Below, piece by piece: positions 1-7,085 of a DNA stretch of 48,471 nucleotides (its first letter is position 1; every line of letters begins with the position of its first letter). The stretch covers positions 1 to 48,471 of the forward strand of contig CALBDU010000080.1 of assembly GCA_937927335.1 (NCBI GenBank), given 5' to 3'. The translations under genes were made by a program, and so were the position numbers. This stretch comes from an uncultured Clostridium sp. GTDB lineage: Bacteria; Bacillota; Clostridia; Clostridiales; Clostridiaceae. The notes below the pieces were generated by a model, which did not search any database, was not told the DNA's origin, and saw only the letters and a list, made by a program, of their open reading frames with translations.

Positions 1-75
1 CTCTGTTTAATTTTCAAAGACCGTGCTGTTTTCTGACAGCTTTTATATAATATCATTTATATCTATAACTGTCAA
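1..75 (-). promoter_or_regulatory. Strong sigma-A promoter and leader reading off the left edge, probably of an rRNA operon
   Basis: Read on the minus strand there is a perfect -35 TTGACA (70-75), a 17-nt spacer and -10 TATTAT (47-52). Very AT-rich, UP-element-like DNA lies upstream (about 76-125). The start site would be near 40. The leader begins with a GCTGT/ACAGC hairpin (25-40), and the last bases read CTTTGAAAATTAAACAG, a string I associate with clostridial rRNA leader and spacer regions. Promoter strength, UP element and leader together suggest a 16S rRNA gene just outside the window. The promoter is seen directly; the rRNA assignment is inference. Confidence 0.6.
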
Positions 76-125
76 CTTCTTTTTTAAAAAAATTATAATA
101 TTTCTTTTCTTTAAAAAATATAATA

Positions 126-1049
126 TCATTCGTTTAGTAAGGCATAGTTATCGTGATCCCGCCATCTGCCATTGATGTAGAGGTATCTCGGGCTGGTTCC
201 CACCTTGCAGAATCCACATGAAAGAAGCACTCTTTGGGATTTTATATTTTCAACTAAGGTAGATGCCTCAATCCGGTGCAAGCCCATAAATTCAAAGGCA
301 TAATCACATACAAGCTTCACTGCCTGCCTCATGTAGCCCTTCCCCTGCTCTTTTTCATCTATGGAATATCCAATAAAGGCGTTTTTAAATACACCATATA
401 CAATACTTGAAATTCTTATTCTTCCAATTAAATTTTCATCCTTAAATATTCCAAAGGTAATACTTTCTCCATTTAAAAATTGTTTATATTCATCTATCAA
501 TGTCTGTCTTTGAGAAGCTATTGTATAAAATCCTTCCTCCCTTGAGGGTTCATATGGTTTCAGATGATTTTTGTTTCTAATATAATACTGCAAAAGACTT
601 TCAGAGTGTTCCGGAGTTAAAACCCCCAGCTCAATATCCTTGCCCTTAAGTCTCATAGTTTTTATGCTGCTGCTGTTGCGGTAGCTGGTTACATCTATGC
701 CAAAAATAAATTCATCCCTGTGCTCATTATTGGAAATTATGCTTCCCGCTATTATTCCCTCAAGGCTAAATCCGGTATTTATTAGAGGTTCCATGGGCAT
801 TTCTTCATCTATAATCACATTGACCTTTTTCAGATTCATTTTATTGAAGGCAGACTCAATGAAAAGGTTCAGTGCACACCTTATATATTCCTTATTGTCT
901 TTATAAAACTTTAACCTTATGCAGCAGTATTTATTTTCCTTTGACATATCTATAATATATATTCTGCCCGCGTTAATTCCCGTTTTATCCTTTATTAAAT
1001 ATTCGTTATCCAAAACTCTGCTTATTGATACTAAATTTGCTCTATCCAT
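126..1049 (-). CDS. GNAT-family acetyltransferase with two GNAT-like halves
   Basis: Protein of 307 residues. The C-terminal half (about 140-305) is a RimJ/RimL-type GNAT domain: it has the acetyl-CoA loop ending EQGKGYMRQA and the late HRIEASTLVENIKSQRVLLSCGF stretch (split here: HRIEAST, then N-x-x-S-x-x-V-L-x-x-x-G-F). The N-terminal half also looks like a degenerate GNAT fold without a clear CoA loop. The substrate is unknown; the family acetylates protein N termini, amino acids or small amines. I chose the ATG at 1049 because GGAGG lies seven bases upstream; an ATG six codons earlier has no ribosome binding site. The gene is divergent from the methyltransferase at 1164 and sits just behind the leftward promoter at the window edge. 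Confidence 0.8.
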   Translation of the reverse strand: MDRANLVSISRVLDNEYLIKDKTGINAGRIYIIDMSKENKYCCIRLKFYKDNKEYIRCALNLFIESAFNKMNLKKVNVIIDEEMPMEPLINTGFSLEGIIAGSIISNNEHRDEFIFGIDVTSYRNSSSIKTMRLKGKDIELGVLTPEHSESLLQYYIRNKNHLKPYEPSREEGFYTIASQRQTLIDEYKQFLNGESITFGIFKDENLIGRIRISSIVYGVFKNAFIGYSIDEKEQGKGYMRQAVKLVCDYAFEFMGLHRIEASTLVENIKSQRVLLSCGFCKVGTSPRYLYINGRWRDHDNYALLNE

Positions 1050-1163
1050 TACTAACCTCCATTTCATAAAGACACTATTTTATTATAGCATAATTAGTTG
1101 ATATTTTTTTCATGTATGTTTATTATAAAAGTACCTTAAAAATTAACTGAAGGGGTAGTGTAA

Positions 1164-2330
1164 ATGAATAAACAGAACATCGCAAAGTTAAATTTATTTT
1201 TCATGGGCCTTTACAACAGATTTGAAGAAAACTCATCTATCTTTAAAGGCATAAAAGTAATATACAGAACTGGCCTCAAAGAATTTAAGGGAGTAGGCAC
1301 CTTTGAAAACGGCGATATAAAATATAACTATAACGGAAGCACAAAAATAGTGCCTTTGGAATCACTTTTTCAATCTGTTTGCAATGAAGCTGCCAAATAT
1401 GACAGCCTGAACCTTATATATAGCGAGAGAGGCACCGATATACTCATCACTGCAGACAATAAAGCTGTTAAGATGAAAAATATCGAGGTTACAGAAAATG
1501 AAACCCAGGGCTCCCATTCAGCCGGCGAAACCTCCACATTGCTTAACAGGAATTATCTTATTAAACCTGGTCAGGCTGATATGCTCCTAAAGGAGATAGG
1601 TATAATGACTAAGGATGGAAAAATAAAAAACGATAAGATTAGAAAGTACAACCAAATTGATCATTATGTTGAGCTGTTTTCAGAACTTATTGACAAAATA
1701 CCACGAACAAAAAAGCTTGTTATTTTAGACTGCGGCTGTGGCAAATCCTATCTTTCCTTTGTGCTGAACTATTATCTTACTGAGGTTAAGAAAATAAACT
1801 GTCATTTTATCGGCCTTGATTATAAGGAAAGTGTTATAGATAATTCAATTAAGACAGCTGAAGCTTTGGGGTACAGAAATATGGAATTTCATGCTGTGGA
1901 TATAAACAATTATACTCCTGCTACAAAAATTAACGTGGTTATGTCACTGCATGCCTGTGATACAGCTACCGATATGGCTTTGGCATTGGGGATAAAGCTG
2001 AATTCAGACGCTATTGTAGCTGTGCCTTGCTGCCATAGGGAAATGCTAAACCAATATTCCTTTGATACATTTAAAAGCATATTGAAGTATGGGGTACTAA
2101 AGGCAAGACTTGCCGATGTGCTGACTGATGGAATGAGAGCGCTGATGCTTGAAGCAAAAGGCTACAATGTCTCCGTTGTAGAATATATTTCACCCTTGGA
2201 AAGCCCTAAAAACTTGATGATTCGTGCCTTAAAGGTTAAGGATGAGGATATGGAAGCTATGGTGGAGTATATGAATTTGATGGCCCAGCTAAATGCATAT
2301 CCTGCTCTTTACGATTATTTGAACATATAA
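1164..2330 (+). CDS. Class I SAM-dependent methyltransferase, function unknown
   Basis: Protein of 388 residues. The C-terminal half carries a Rossmann methyltransferase core. Motif I is LDCGCGKSYLSF, the acidic end of strand 2 is GLDYKE, and SLHACDTATDMAL occupies the motif IV region, followed by VPCCHRE. The N-terminal ~150 residues have no motif I recognise and could bind substrate. The HACDTATD/PCCH combination is shared with a broad family of putative RNA or protein methyltransferases (COG0500-like, GSTCD-like); the target is not known. AAGGGG precedes the ATG. Monocistronic, with a GC-rich hairpin directly after the stop. Confidence 0.8.
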   Translation: MNKQNIAKLNLFFMGLYNRFEENSSIFKGIKVIYRTGLKEFKGVGTFENGDIKYNYNGSTKIVPLESLFQSVCNEAAKYDSLNLIYSERGTDILITADNKAVKMKNIEVTENETQGSHSAGETSTLLNRNYLIKPGQADMLLKEIGIMTKDGKIKNDKIRKYNQIDHYVELFSELIDKIPRTKKLVILDCGCGKSYLSFVLNYYLTEVKKINCHFIGLDYKESVIDNSIKTAEALGYRNMEFHAVDINNYTPATKINVVMSLHACDTATDMALALGIKLNSDAIVAVPCCHREMLNQYSFDTFKSILKYGVLKARLADVLTDGMRALMLEAKGYNVSVVEYISPLESPKNLMIRALKVKDEDMEAMVEYMNLMAQLNAYPALYDYLNI

Positions 2331-2356
2331 AAAACAGGGGGGGGACCCCCTGTTGC
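2331..2356. terminator. Bidirectional rho-independent terminator
   Basis: A GC-rich hairpin (AACAGGGG paired with CCCCTGTT) lies between the convergent methyltransferase and DUF1015 genes. Read on the minus strand it is followed by a run of T, so it mainly ends the DUF1015/T-box transcript. On the plus strand the tail is weaker (TGCTTCTT). Confidence 0.75.
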
Positions 2357-2359
2357 TTC

Positions 2360-3607
2360 TTAACTTAAAGGATGAATAAACAACCCGCTTCTTAATTTAG
2401 GTTCAAACCAGGTTGATTTTGGTGGCATTACCTTTTTTGCATCTCCTATATCTATCAAGTCATTTATTGTAGTAGGATACATAGAAAATGCAACACCCTT
2501 CTTAGTGTTTTCAACTCTCTTTTCCAGTTCCTTCAGGCCTCGGATTCCTCCTACAAAGTCAATTCGCTTATCAGTCCTTGGATCTTCTATGCCCAGTACC
2601 GGCTTTAAAAGATTATTCTGAAGTATTGATACATCTAGTCTCTCCACAGGATCCTCGGTATTGAAGGTACCCTGCTTTGCTTTAAGCTCATACCATATTC
2701 CATCAATATACATGCCATAAGTGTGCTTGTTTGCAGGCCTGTAAGCTCTTTCTCCATCATAAATTTTCATATCAAACTTTTCAGTAATTTTTGCTATATA
2801 TTCTTCTGTAGTAAGCTCATTTATATCCACCACAACCCTGTTGTAGTCCATAATTCTTAAATCCTTGTCCGGAAATGCCACCGCAAGAAAATAGTTAAAT
2901 TCTTCTTCCCCGGTATATCCAGGATTCTGCTTTCTTCTCTTCAAACCAACCTTAACAGCCGAAGCAGCTCGGTGATGTCCATCTGCAATATAAAGGCTGT
3001 CGATATCTTGAAATAATCCCCTTATTGTTTCTATCATCTCCATGTCATCCACAGCCCATACTATATGCTCAATTCCATCCTCTGCAATAAACTCATATAA
3101 TGGATGGTTTTTAGTTAGAAGATCAACAATTTCATTAATTTCCTCATTATACCTATAGGTCATGAATATGGGGCCTGTATGAGCATCACAGGTATCAACG
3201 TGATTAATTCTGTCTTTTTCCTTATCCTCTCTGGTGTGTTCATGCTTCTTTATAACATCATTTAAATAATCATCAATGGAGGTACAGCCAACTATACCTG
3301 TTTGTGCCCTTCCATTCATAATAAGCCTGTAAATAAACAACTGGGGTCTTTCGTCCTGTATCATGGCACCCTTTTCCACAAGATTGTTTAAATTTTCTCT
3401 GGCTTTTTCATAAACCTTTGTATCATAAACATTAATATTTTTATCAAGATCTATTTCAGCCTTATCCACGTGAAGAAATGAATAAGGATTATCCTTGGCC
3501 ATGATCCTTGCCTCCTCACTATCCATAACATCGTAAGGCAATGCAGCAATTTTGCATGCATATTCCTTTCTTGGTCTTATTGCTTTAAATGGTCTTATAA
3601 CAGCCAT
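2360..3607 (-). CDS. DUF1015 family protein under serine T-box control
   Basis: Protein of 415 residues, full length for DUF1015. Conserved family motifs are visible: RPFKAIRP at the N terminus, LPYDV at 23-27, KHEHTRED at 121-128 and DGHHRAAS at 209-216. In Firmicutes and Thermotogae, DUF1015 genes often neighbour serA/serC. Here the gene is preceded by its own T-box leader with a probable serine (UCC) specifier. DGHHR resembles the signature of ParB/sulfiredoxin-fold proteins, a superfamily that includes free-serine kinases (SerK, SbnI), so phosphorylation of free serine is an attractive but unproven role. The ATG has GGAGG eight bases upstream. Confidence 0.85.
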   Translation of the reverse strand: MAVIRPFKAIRPRKEYACKIAALPYDVMDSEEARIMAKDNPYSFLHVDKAEIDLDKNINVYDTKVYEKARENLNNLVEKGAMIQDERPQLFIYRLIMNGRAQTGIVGCTSIDDYLNDVIKKHEHTREDKEKDRINHVDTCDAHTGPIFMTYRYNEEINEIVDLLTKNHPLYEFIAEDGIEHIVWAVDDMEMIETIRGLFQDIDSLYIADGHHRAASAVKVGLKRRKQNPGYTGEEEFNYFLAVAFPDKDLRIMDYNRVVVDINELTTEEYIAKITEKFDMKIYDGERAYRPANKHTYGMYIDGIWYELKAKQGTFNTEDPVERLDVSILQNNLLKPVLGIEDPRTDKRIDFVGGIRGLKELEKRVENTKKGVAFSMYPTTINDLIDIGDAKKVMPPKSTWFEPKLRSGLFIHPLS

Positions 3608-3639
3608 AATTTTTTACCTCCATTTTCATTAATTTTTTG

Positions 3640-3850
3640 TATTAAAATAGCACCCTGTCAGGGACGATAAAATCGCGGTGCCACCCTTATTGACTGCAAT
3701 TTTTGCAGTCCTCTCAATATTTTATCGGTTTACCGTATTGCTCTTCGCAATAGTCCTCCAAGGCGGATTCACAATATTGGCAATATCAGTTCTCACCATC
3801 CACTGACTCTCTTAATTCCTTTACTGCTACTACTCTTTTCATAGGACCAT
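3640..3850 (-). promoter_or_regulatory. T-box leader C, probable serine (UCC) specifier, upstream of DUF1015
   Basis: On the minus strand the leader has the Stem I distal element AGAGAGTCAGTGGATGGTGAG, in two pieces around AGTCAGTGG and ATGGTGAG. The specifier region GTGAATCCGCC follows, then the T-box proper GGGTGGCACCGCG (about 3677-3689) and a competing GCACC/GGGTGC terminator. By position after GTGAA the specifier reads UCC (Ser). It would pair with anticodon GGA, and the TGGC bulge fits a tRNA ending GCCA, as the tRNA-Ser(GGA) at 11545-11635 does. The leader lies between a Cys-rich ORF and DUF1015, so the second gene gets a separate serine checkpoint. Confidence 0.9.
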
Positions 3851-3874
3851 ATTCTTTTCATATTTTAATTTATT

Positions 3875-4057
3875 TTAATCCAAGCTTATCAATGTATACT
3901 CAAATAAGTTTTTTAAACACATCTTATTTTGGCAGTGCCTGCAGTTCAGACAGCTCTTACAGTGTGTTACGCCATCACAAGAGGATATTCTTTTCCCCAT
4001 CCTTTCATAATCGTAACAATTATTAGCTACATGCATCATCTGTTCTCTGTTTTCCAT
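3875..4057 (-). CDS. Small Cys-rich protein under tandem serine T-box control
   Basis: Protein of 60 residues with eight Cys, six of them in a C-terminal cluster (C33, C36, C39, C42, C47 plus C27), suggesting a Zn or Fe-S site. I placed the start at 4057 because AAGGAGG lies eight bases upstream; a longer upstream frame would run into the T-box terminator. It has no signal peptide or membrane segment. It follows two T-box leaders and precedes a third, so it sits in a serine-responsive transcript with DUF1015. The 60-residue protein at 4649-4831 shares N13-C14, Y17-E18 and a C-x2-C-x2-[CY]-Q-N-x2-C pattern, so I infer a small paralogous family. Function unknown. Confidence 0.75.
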   Translation of the reverse strand: MENREQMMHVANNCYDYERMGKRISSCDGVTHCKSCLNCRHCQNKMCLKNLFEYTLISLD

Positions 4058-4090
4058 TTGAATAACCTCCTTGATAAATTTTTTAATAAA

Positions 4091-4311
4091 AAAAAAGCCA
4101 ATCAATCCCTTGCAGGGACGATTGACTCGCGTTGCCACCCTTATTGACTGTTATACCTTCATATATCAGCCCACTCAATGTTTTATCGGTTTACCGTATT
4201 GCTCTTCGCAATAATCCTCCAAGGCGGATTCACAATATTAGCGGTATCAGTTCTCACCATCCACTGACTCTCTTAACCTCTTATACTGTTACTATTCTTT
4301 TCACAGGACAT
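4091..4311 (-). promoter_or_regulatory. T-box leader A (second of the tandem pair), probable serine specifier
   Basis: On the minus strand it has the same Stem I, specifier GTGAATCCGCC and antiterminator GGGTGGCAACGCG as leader B. It ends in a long stem (TCAATCGTCCCT...AGGGATTGATTGG) followed by a T run at 4091-4096. It is nearly identical to leader B at a 239-240 nt offset. The one difference I saw in the conserved part is an extra T in the terminator loop at about 4111. It immediately precedes the Cys-rich ORF at 4057. Confidence 0.9.
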
Positions 4312-4330
4312 ATTTAATTTTTTATAAATA

Positions 4331-4550
4331 AAAAAAGCCAATCAATCCCTGCAGGGACGATTGACTCGCGTTGCCACCCTTATTGACTGTTATACCTTCA
4401 TATATCAGCCCACTCAATGTTTTATCGGTTTACCGTATTGCTCTTCGCAATAATCCTCCAAGGCGGATTCACAATATTAGCGGTATCAGTTCTCACCATC
4501 CACTGACTCTCTTAACCTCTTATACTGTTACTATTCTTTTCACAGGATCA
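4331..4550 (-). promoter_or_regulatory. T-box leader B (first of the tandem pair), probable serine specifier
   Basis: This is the promoter-proximal leader of the serine locus. On the minus strand it holds the Stem I distal element, GTGAATCCGCC (specifier UCC), the T-box GGGTGGCAACGCG, and a terminator stem ending in a T run at 4331-4336. Leader A repeats it. The transcript must pass two terminator decisions before the Cys-rich ORF and a third before DUF1015, which should steepen the response to uncharged tRNA-Ser. Confidence 0.9.
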
Positions 4551-4577
4551 TATTATAATTTATTTAAATTAATACCT

Positions 4578-4606
4578 ATTTTAATACGAATCTTTTAATG
4601 TGTCAA
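4578..4606 (-). promoter_or_regulatory. Promoter of the serine T-box transcript
   Basis: Minus strand: -35 TTGACA (4601-4606), 17-nt spacer, -10 TAAAAT (4578-4583). Transcription would start near 4571, about 20 nt before T-box leader B, the right distance for a T-box 5' end. Confidence 0.7.
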
Positions 4607-4648
4607 TAGTTTTTTTAGTATTATTTATATATTTTTATGCAAAATTTA

Positions 4649-4831
4649 TTAATTTATACTTATGATATGATTAATTTTATCAGCCAGTGCCATGCTGCAG
4701 CTGCCATTCTGGTATTTTACACAGGTGCAGCAGCCCAAAGCCATAGAGCTGAATGCTGTAATTAAAGGTATTGCGGATTCATATTCCATACAATTTTCTG
4801 CTGCCATGTTTCTATCTGACTGCAAATTCAT
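4649..4831 (-). CDS. Small Cys-containing protein, paralog of the T-box-controlled one
   Basis: Protein of 60 residues with five Cys: C14, C34, C35, C37 and C45. It matches the protein at 3875-4057 in length, in A11, N13-C14, Y17-E18 and I57-S58, and in a C-x2-C-x2-[CY]-Q-N-x2-C block. AGGGGTG lies about six bases before the ATG. It starts 17 bases after the EFR1 stop, so it is probably co-transcribed with EFR1 and not under T-box control. Function unknown; a metal-binding or Fe-S role is inference from the Cys spacing. Confidence 0.65.
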   Translation of the reverse strand: MNLQSDRNMAAENCMEYESAIPLITAFSSMALGCCTCVKYQNGSCSMALADKINHIISIN

Positions 4832-4848
4832 AACATCACCCCTGAAAT

Positions 4849-5628
4849 TTATTTCAATTCAAGAATTTTAATCATTTCCCTTTGTATTTGATCTATCTTT
4901 TTACCTTTATATAAAACAGCATTAGCCGGACAGATATATATGCATCTGAGACATAAAATACAGTTGCTGTGGAAAATTGCCCTTCCATTTTCAAAGGTTA
5001 TATTACCCCTGGGACAATTTCTAAGACAAAGACCGCACTTTTTACAGAAATCACTGGAGGTAATGTTTTTGGATATCCTTGGAACAGCCCTTCTATATGC
5101 CATACCTCCCATTGACCCTGCTTTTTGTTTTAGAAAAAAGGTGTTAGCTTTAACTGTTTTGTTTTCATTAAAGTCCTTTGCCATCTGGCTAACTTTATCC
5201 TCAGCATTCTGAAGCAAATTATGGATAACTTCATCTGAAGGTTTTTTACCTGCGTTAAAATAGAAATTGTTCGGCATCCTTATCATTGCCTCAATTACTA
5301 CATTATACCCTCTCTCCTTAAGCATCTTAGACAGTCTGTTAATTGCCGAACAGCTGTCTCCGCCCTGAGTAGAATATATTATACATTTTACATTTATTTC
5401 AGTAGGTGGAATTGCTTTTACAAAATCCTCAATCAACTTTGGTTCAATGTCTGCATAAACAGGTGTACCAATTACCAGGAAGCAATATCCTCTTAAATTA
5501 AATTTACTGTCCTTTTCTATACTTTTAATATCCAAATCTATATCATAATTTCTCAAACAGTTCCGCAGCTTAACAGCTACCCATTTTGTATTTCCGGTAC
5601 CGCTGAAATAATACAAAACACCTTTCAT
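4849..5628 (-). CDS. EFR1-family flavodoxin/ferredoxin fusion protein
   Basis: Protein of 259 residues. The N-terminal flavodoxin-like domain (1-150) begins YYFSGTGNTKWVA, the FMN phosphate loop. The C-terminal part has two [4Fe-4S] ferredoxin motifs, CKKCGLCLRNCP and CILCLRCIYICP. This is the EFR1 arrangement: a soluble electron carrier holding FMN plus two clusters, whose partners are not settled. The ATG at 5628 directly begins the flavodoxin strand; upstream in-frame codons give a 26-residue extension without homology, and GGGAG sits 12 bases before this ATG. It follows the TIM-barrel gene and precedes a small Cys protein on the same strand. Confidence 0.85.
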   Translation of the reverse strand: MKGVLYYFSGTGNTKWVAVKLRNCLRNYDIDLDIKSIEKDSKFNLRGYCFLVIGTPVYADIEPKLIEDFVKAIPPTEINVKCIIYSTQGGDSCSAINRLSKMLKERGYNVVIEAMIRMPNNFYFNAGKKPSDEVIHNLLQNAEDKVSQMAKDFNENKTVKANTFFLKQKAGSMGGMAYRRAVPRISKNITSSDFCKKCGLCLRNCPRGNITFENGRAIFHSNCILCLRCIYICPANAVLYKGKKIDQIQREMIKILELK

Positions 5629-5730
5629 TATGAAACACATCTCCCGTTTATTTAATAGGTAGTTTCTCCAGTAAATATAAAATAATGCATACCGATTAAA
5701 TCCCATCCTGAATTCTGAGATTCACCATAC

Positions 5731-6414
5731 CTATTCCAAAGATTCTTCTTCATACTTTTTTCTGTATTTATTCATTATTTGTGTTAATATATCCGATGAT
5801 GGAGGTGGTGTATAAGTAATGGCATTTGCACCAGCTTCTATTGTTTCTCTTATAGACTCATCCGTAGGACCACCAGTAGCAATTATAGGGAACGTAGGGT
5901 GTTTCTCCCTTATCTTTTTAACAATATATGATGTTTTTTTTGCACCTGATATATTTAAAATTGTGGCTCCTGCGTTTATTCTTTCATCAATATCTTCAAA
6001 CTCAGAAACCACTGATACTACTATAGGAATATCTATAGTATCCCTCATAGCCCTGATAAGTTCGTTTGGAGTAGGGCTGTTCACTACAACGCCCATTGCC
6101 CCTTTAAATTCAGCATCCAAAGCTAGATTGACTACTCTCTTTCCCGTAGTGATACCTCCGCCAACACCACAAAAGACCGGTATATCCGCTGAATTAACCA
6201 GTGCTTCTGTTATTACAGGCTGTGGTGTAAAAGGATATACTGCAATAACTGCATCTGCATTTGTATTTTTAATAAGTGCTACGTCTGTACTAAACAAAAA
6301 TGACTTTAGCCTTTTGCCGAAAATTCTTATACCACTGGCTTCCCTTATTACCTCTGGCAGTTCTATCATATGACTTCTTAACATTCCCTTTATTTCAGGT
6401 ACATACTTGGCCAT
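5731..6414 (-). CDS. TIM-barrel protein of unknown function (often labelled hydrolase)
   Basis: Protein of 227 residues. Alternating strand/helix pattern with GVGGGITTG near the middle, a strand ending NISGAKK, and IIATGGPTDESIRETIEAGANAI near the C terminus, the glycine-rich end typical of phosphate-binding (beta-alpha)8 barrels. The substrate is not evident. I chose the ATG at 6414 because GGGAGG lies six bases before it; the longer frame to 6507 adds 31 AT-encoded residues without homology. It lies between a NUDIX hydrolase and EFR1 on the same strand. Confidence 0.65.
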   Translation of the reverse strand: MAKYVPEIKGMLRSHMIELPEVIREASGIRIFGKRLKSFLFSTDVALIKNTNADAVIAVYPFTPQPVITEALVNSADIPVFCGVGGGITTGKRVVNLALDAEFKGAMGVVVNSPTPNELIRAMRDTIDIPIVVSVVSEFEDIDERINAGATILNISGAKKTSYIVKKIREKHPTFPIIATGGPTDESIRETIEAGANAITYTPPPSSDILTQIMNKYRKKYEEESLE

Positions 6415-6532
6415 GTTTACCTCCCGATTGTATTTAATACTAATTTCCATATTATTACTATTAATTCTATATTTATAGTCTAATTCCTTCACAAAATATA
6501 ATAACAAAATATTAAATTTATATTAACCAAAT

Positions 6533-7027
6533 TTAATCACTTAATTCATCCAATACCTTTTTTACTATCTTTTTGCCTATCTCGTCTTCAGCCATTTCAT
6601 CTAAAGCGTGATCCAGTTCTATCCACTCAACTGCGTCTACCTCAGAAGATTTGGAAATCTCTCCTGAAGCGTAATGAGCCATAAATGTAAGCATAACAAT
6701 TTCCTTTGATTGAAGATAGTCACTGCCCAGATATTTAAGGTCCCTGATTTTTAAACCAGCTTCCTCCAGTACCTCCCGGTGCACTGTCTCCTCTACATTT
6801 TCTCCTGTAGTTACATAGCCCGAGAGTAGTACCCTTGAGTTTTCATATATATAATTTTGTTTTAAAAGGAGCACTTCCCGCTCCTTTACTATAGCCACTA
6901 CTATACAGGGTTTGGGAGTGTCAAAAAACATAATGTCATCTACCGGACAATAAGGAACTCCCCCCTCATCCCAGCTGTCTCTGATTTCAAGCTTCCTTCC
7001 GCATATCGGACAATAATTAAATTTCAT
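6533..7027 (-). CDS. NUDIX hydrolase with N-terminal zinc ribbon
   Basis: Protein of 164 residues. Cys pairs CPIC (6-9) and a later C-P-V-D partner form a partial zinc ribbon like that of NudC-type NADH pyrophosphatases. The Nudix box is complete: G-x5-E-x7-REVLEEAGL, starting at GYVTTGE. The family hydrolyses nucleoside diphosphates linked to another group; the length and ribbon suggest a dinucleotide or housecleaning substrate, which is inference. Same strand as sfsA upstream. Confidence 0.85.
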   Translation of the reverse strand: MKFNYCPICGRKLEIRDSWDEGGVPYCPVDDIMFFDTPKPCIVVAIVKEREVLLLKQNYIYENSRVLLSGYVTTGENVEETVHREVLEEAGLKIRDLKYLGSDYLQSKEIVMLTFMAHYASGEISKSSEVDAVEWIELDHALDEMAEDEIGKKIVKKVLDELSD

Positions 7028-7085
7028 TATTTCTACCTCTTAATACTTTAATACAAATATTATAACAAATAAAGGCCTAACACAA

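Larger units (their letters stand above)
4091..4550 (-). repeat. Tandem direct duplication of a ~240-nt T-box unit
   Basis: Leaders A and B are copies about 239 nt apart. Over at least 177 nt they translate identically in a shadow frame on the plus strand (4132-4308 and 4371-4547), which shows how little they have diverged. Leader C at 3640-3850 is a more diverged relative. A recent tandem duplication explains this. Confidence 0.9.

Noticed and set aside
3875..4138. Longer 87-codon form of the Cys-rich protein
   Set aside because: The extra N terminus is encoded by the T-box terminator and the ribosome binding site; the ATG at 4057 is the supported start.
4132..4598. Two identical 59-residue reading frames on the plus strand (from 4132 and 4371)
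   Set aside because: They are antisense to the duplicated T-box leaders; the identity comes from the RNA duplication, not from a protein.
5819..6373. 184-codon open frame on the plus strand
   Set aside because: Lies wholly antisense to the TIM-barrel gene, has low-complexity Ile/Ser/Pro composition and no ribosome binding site.
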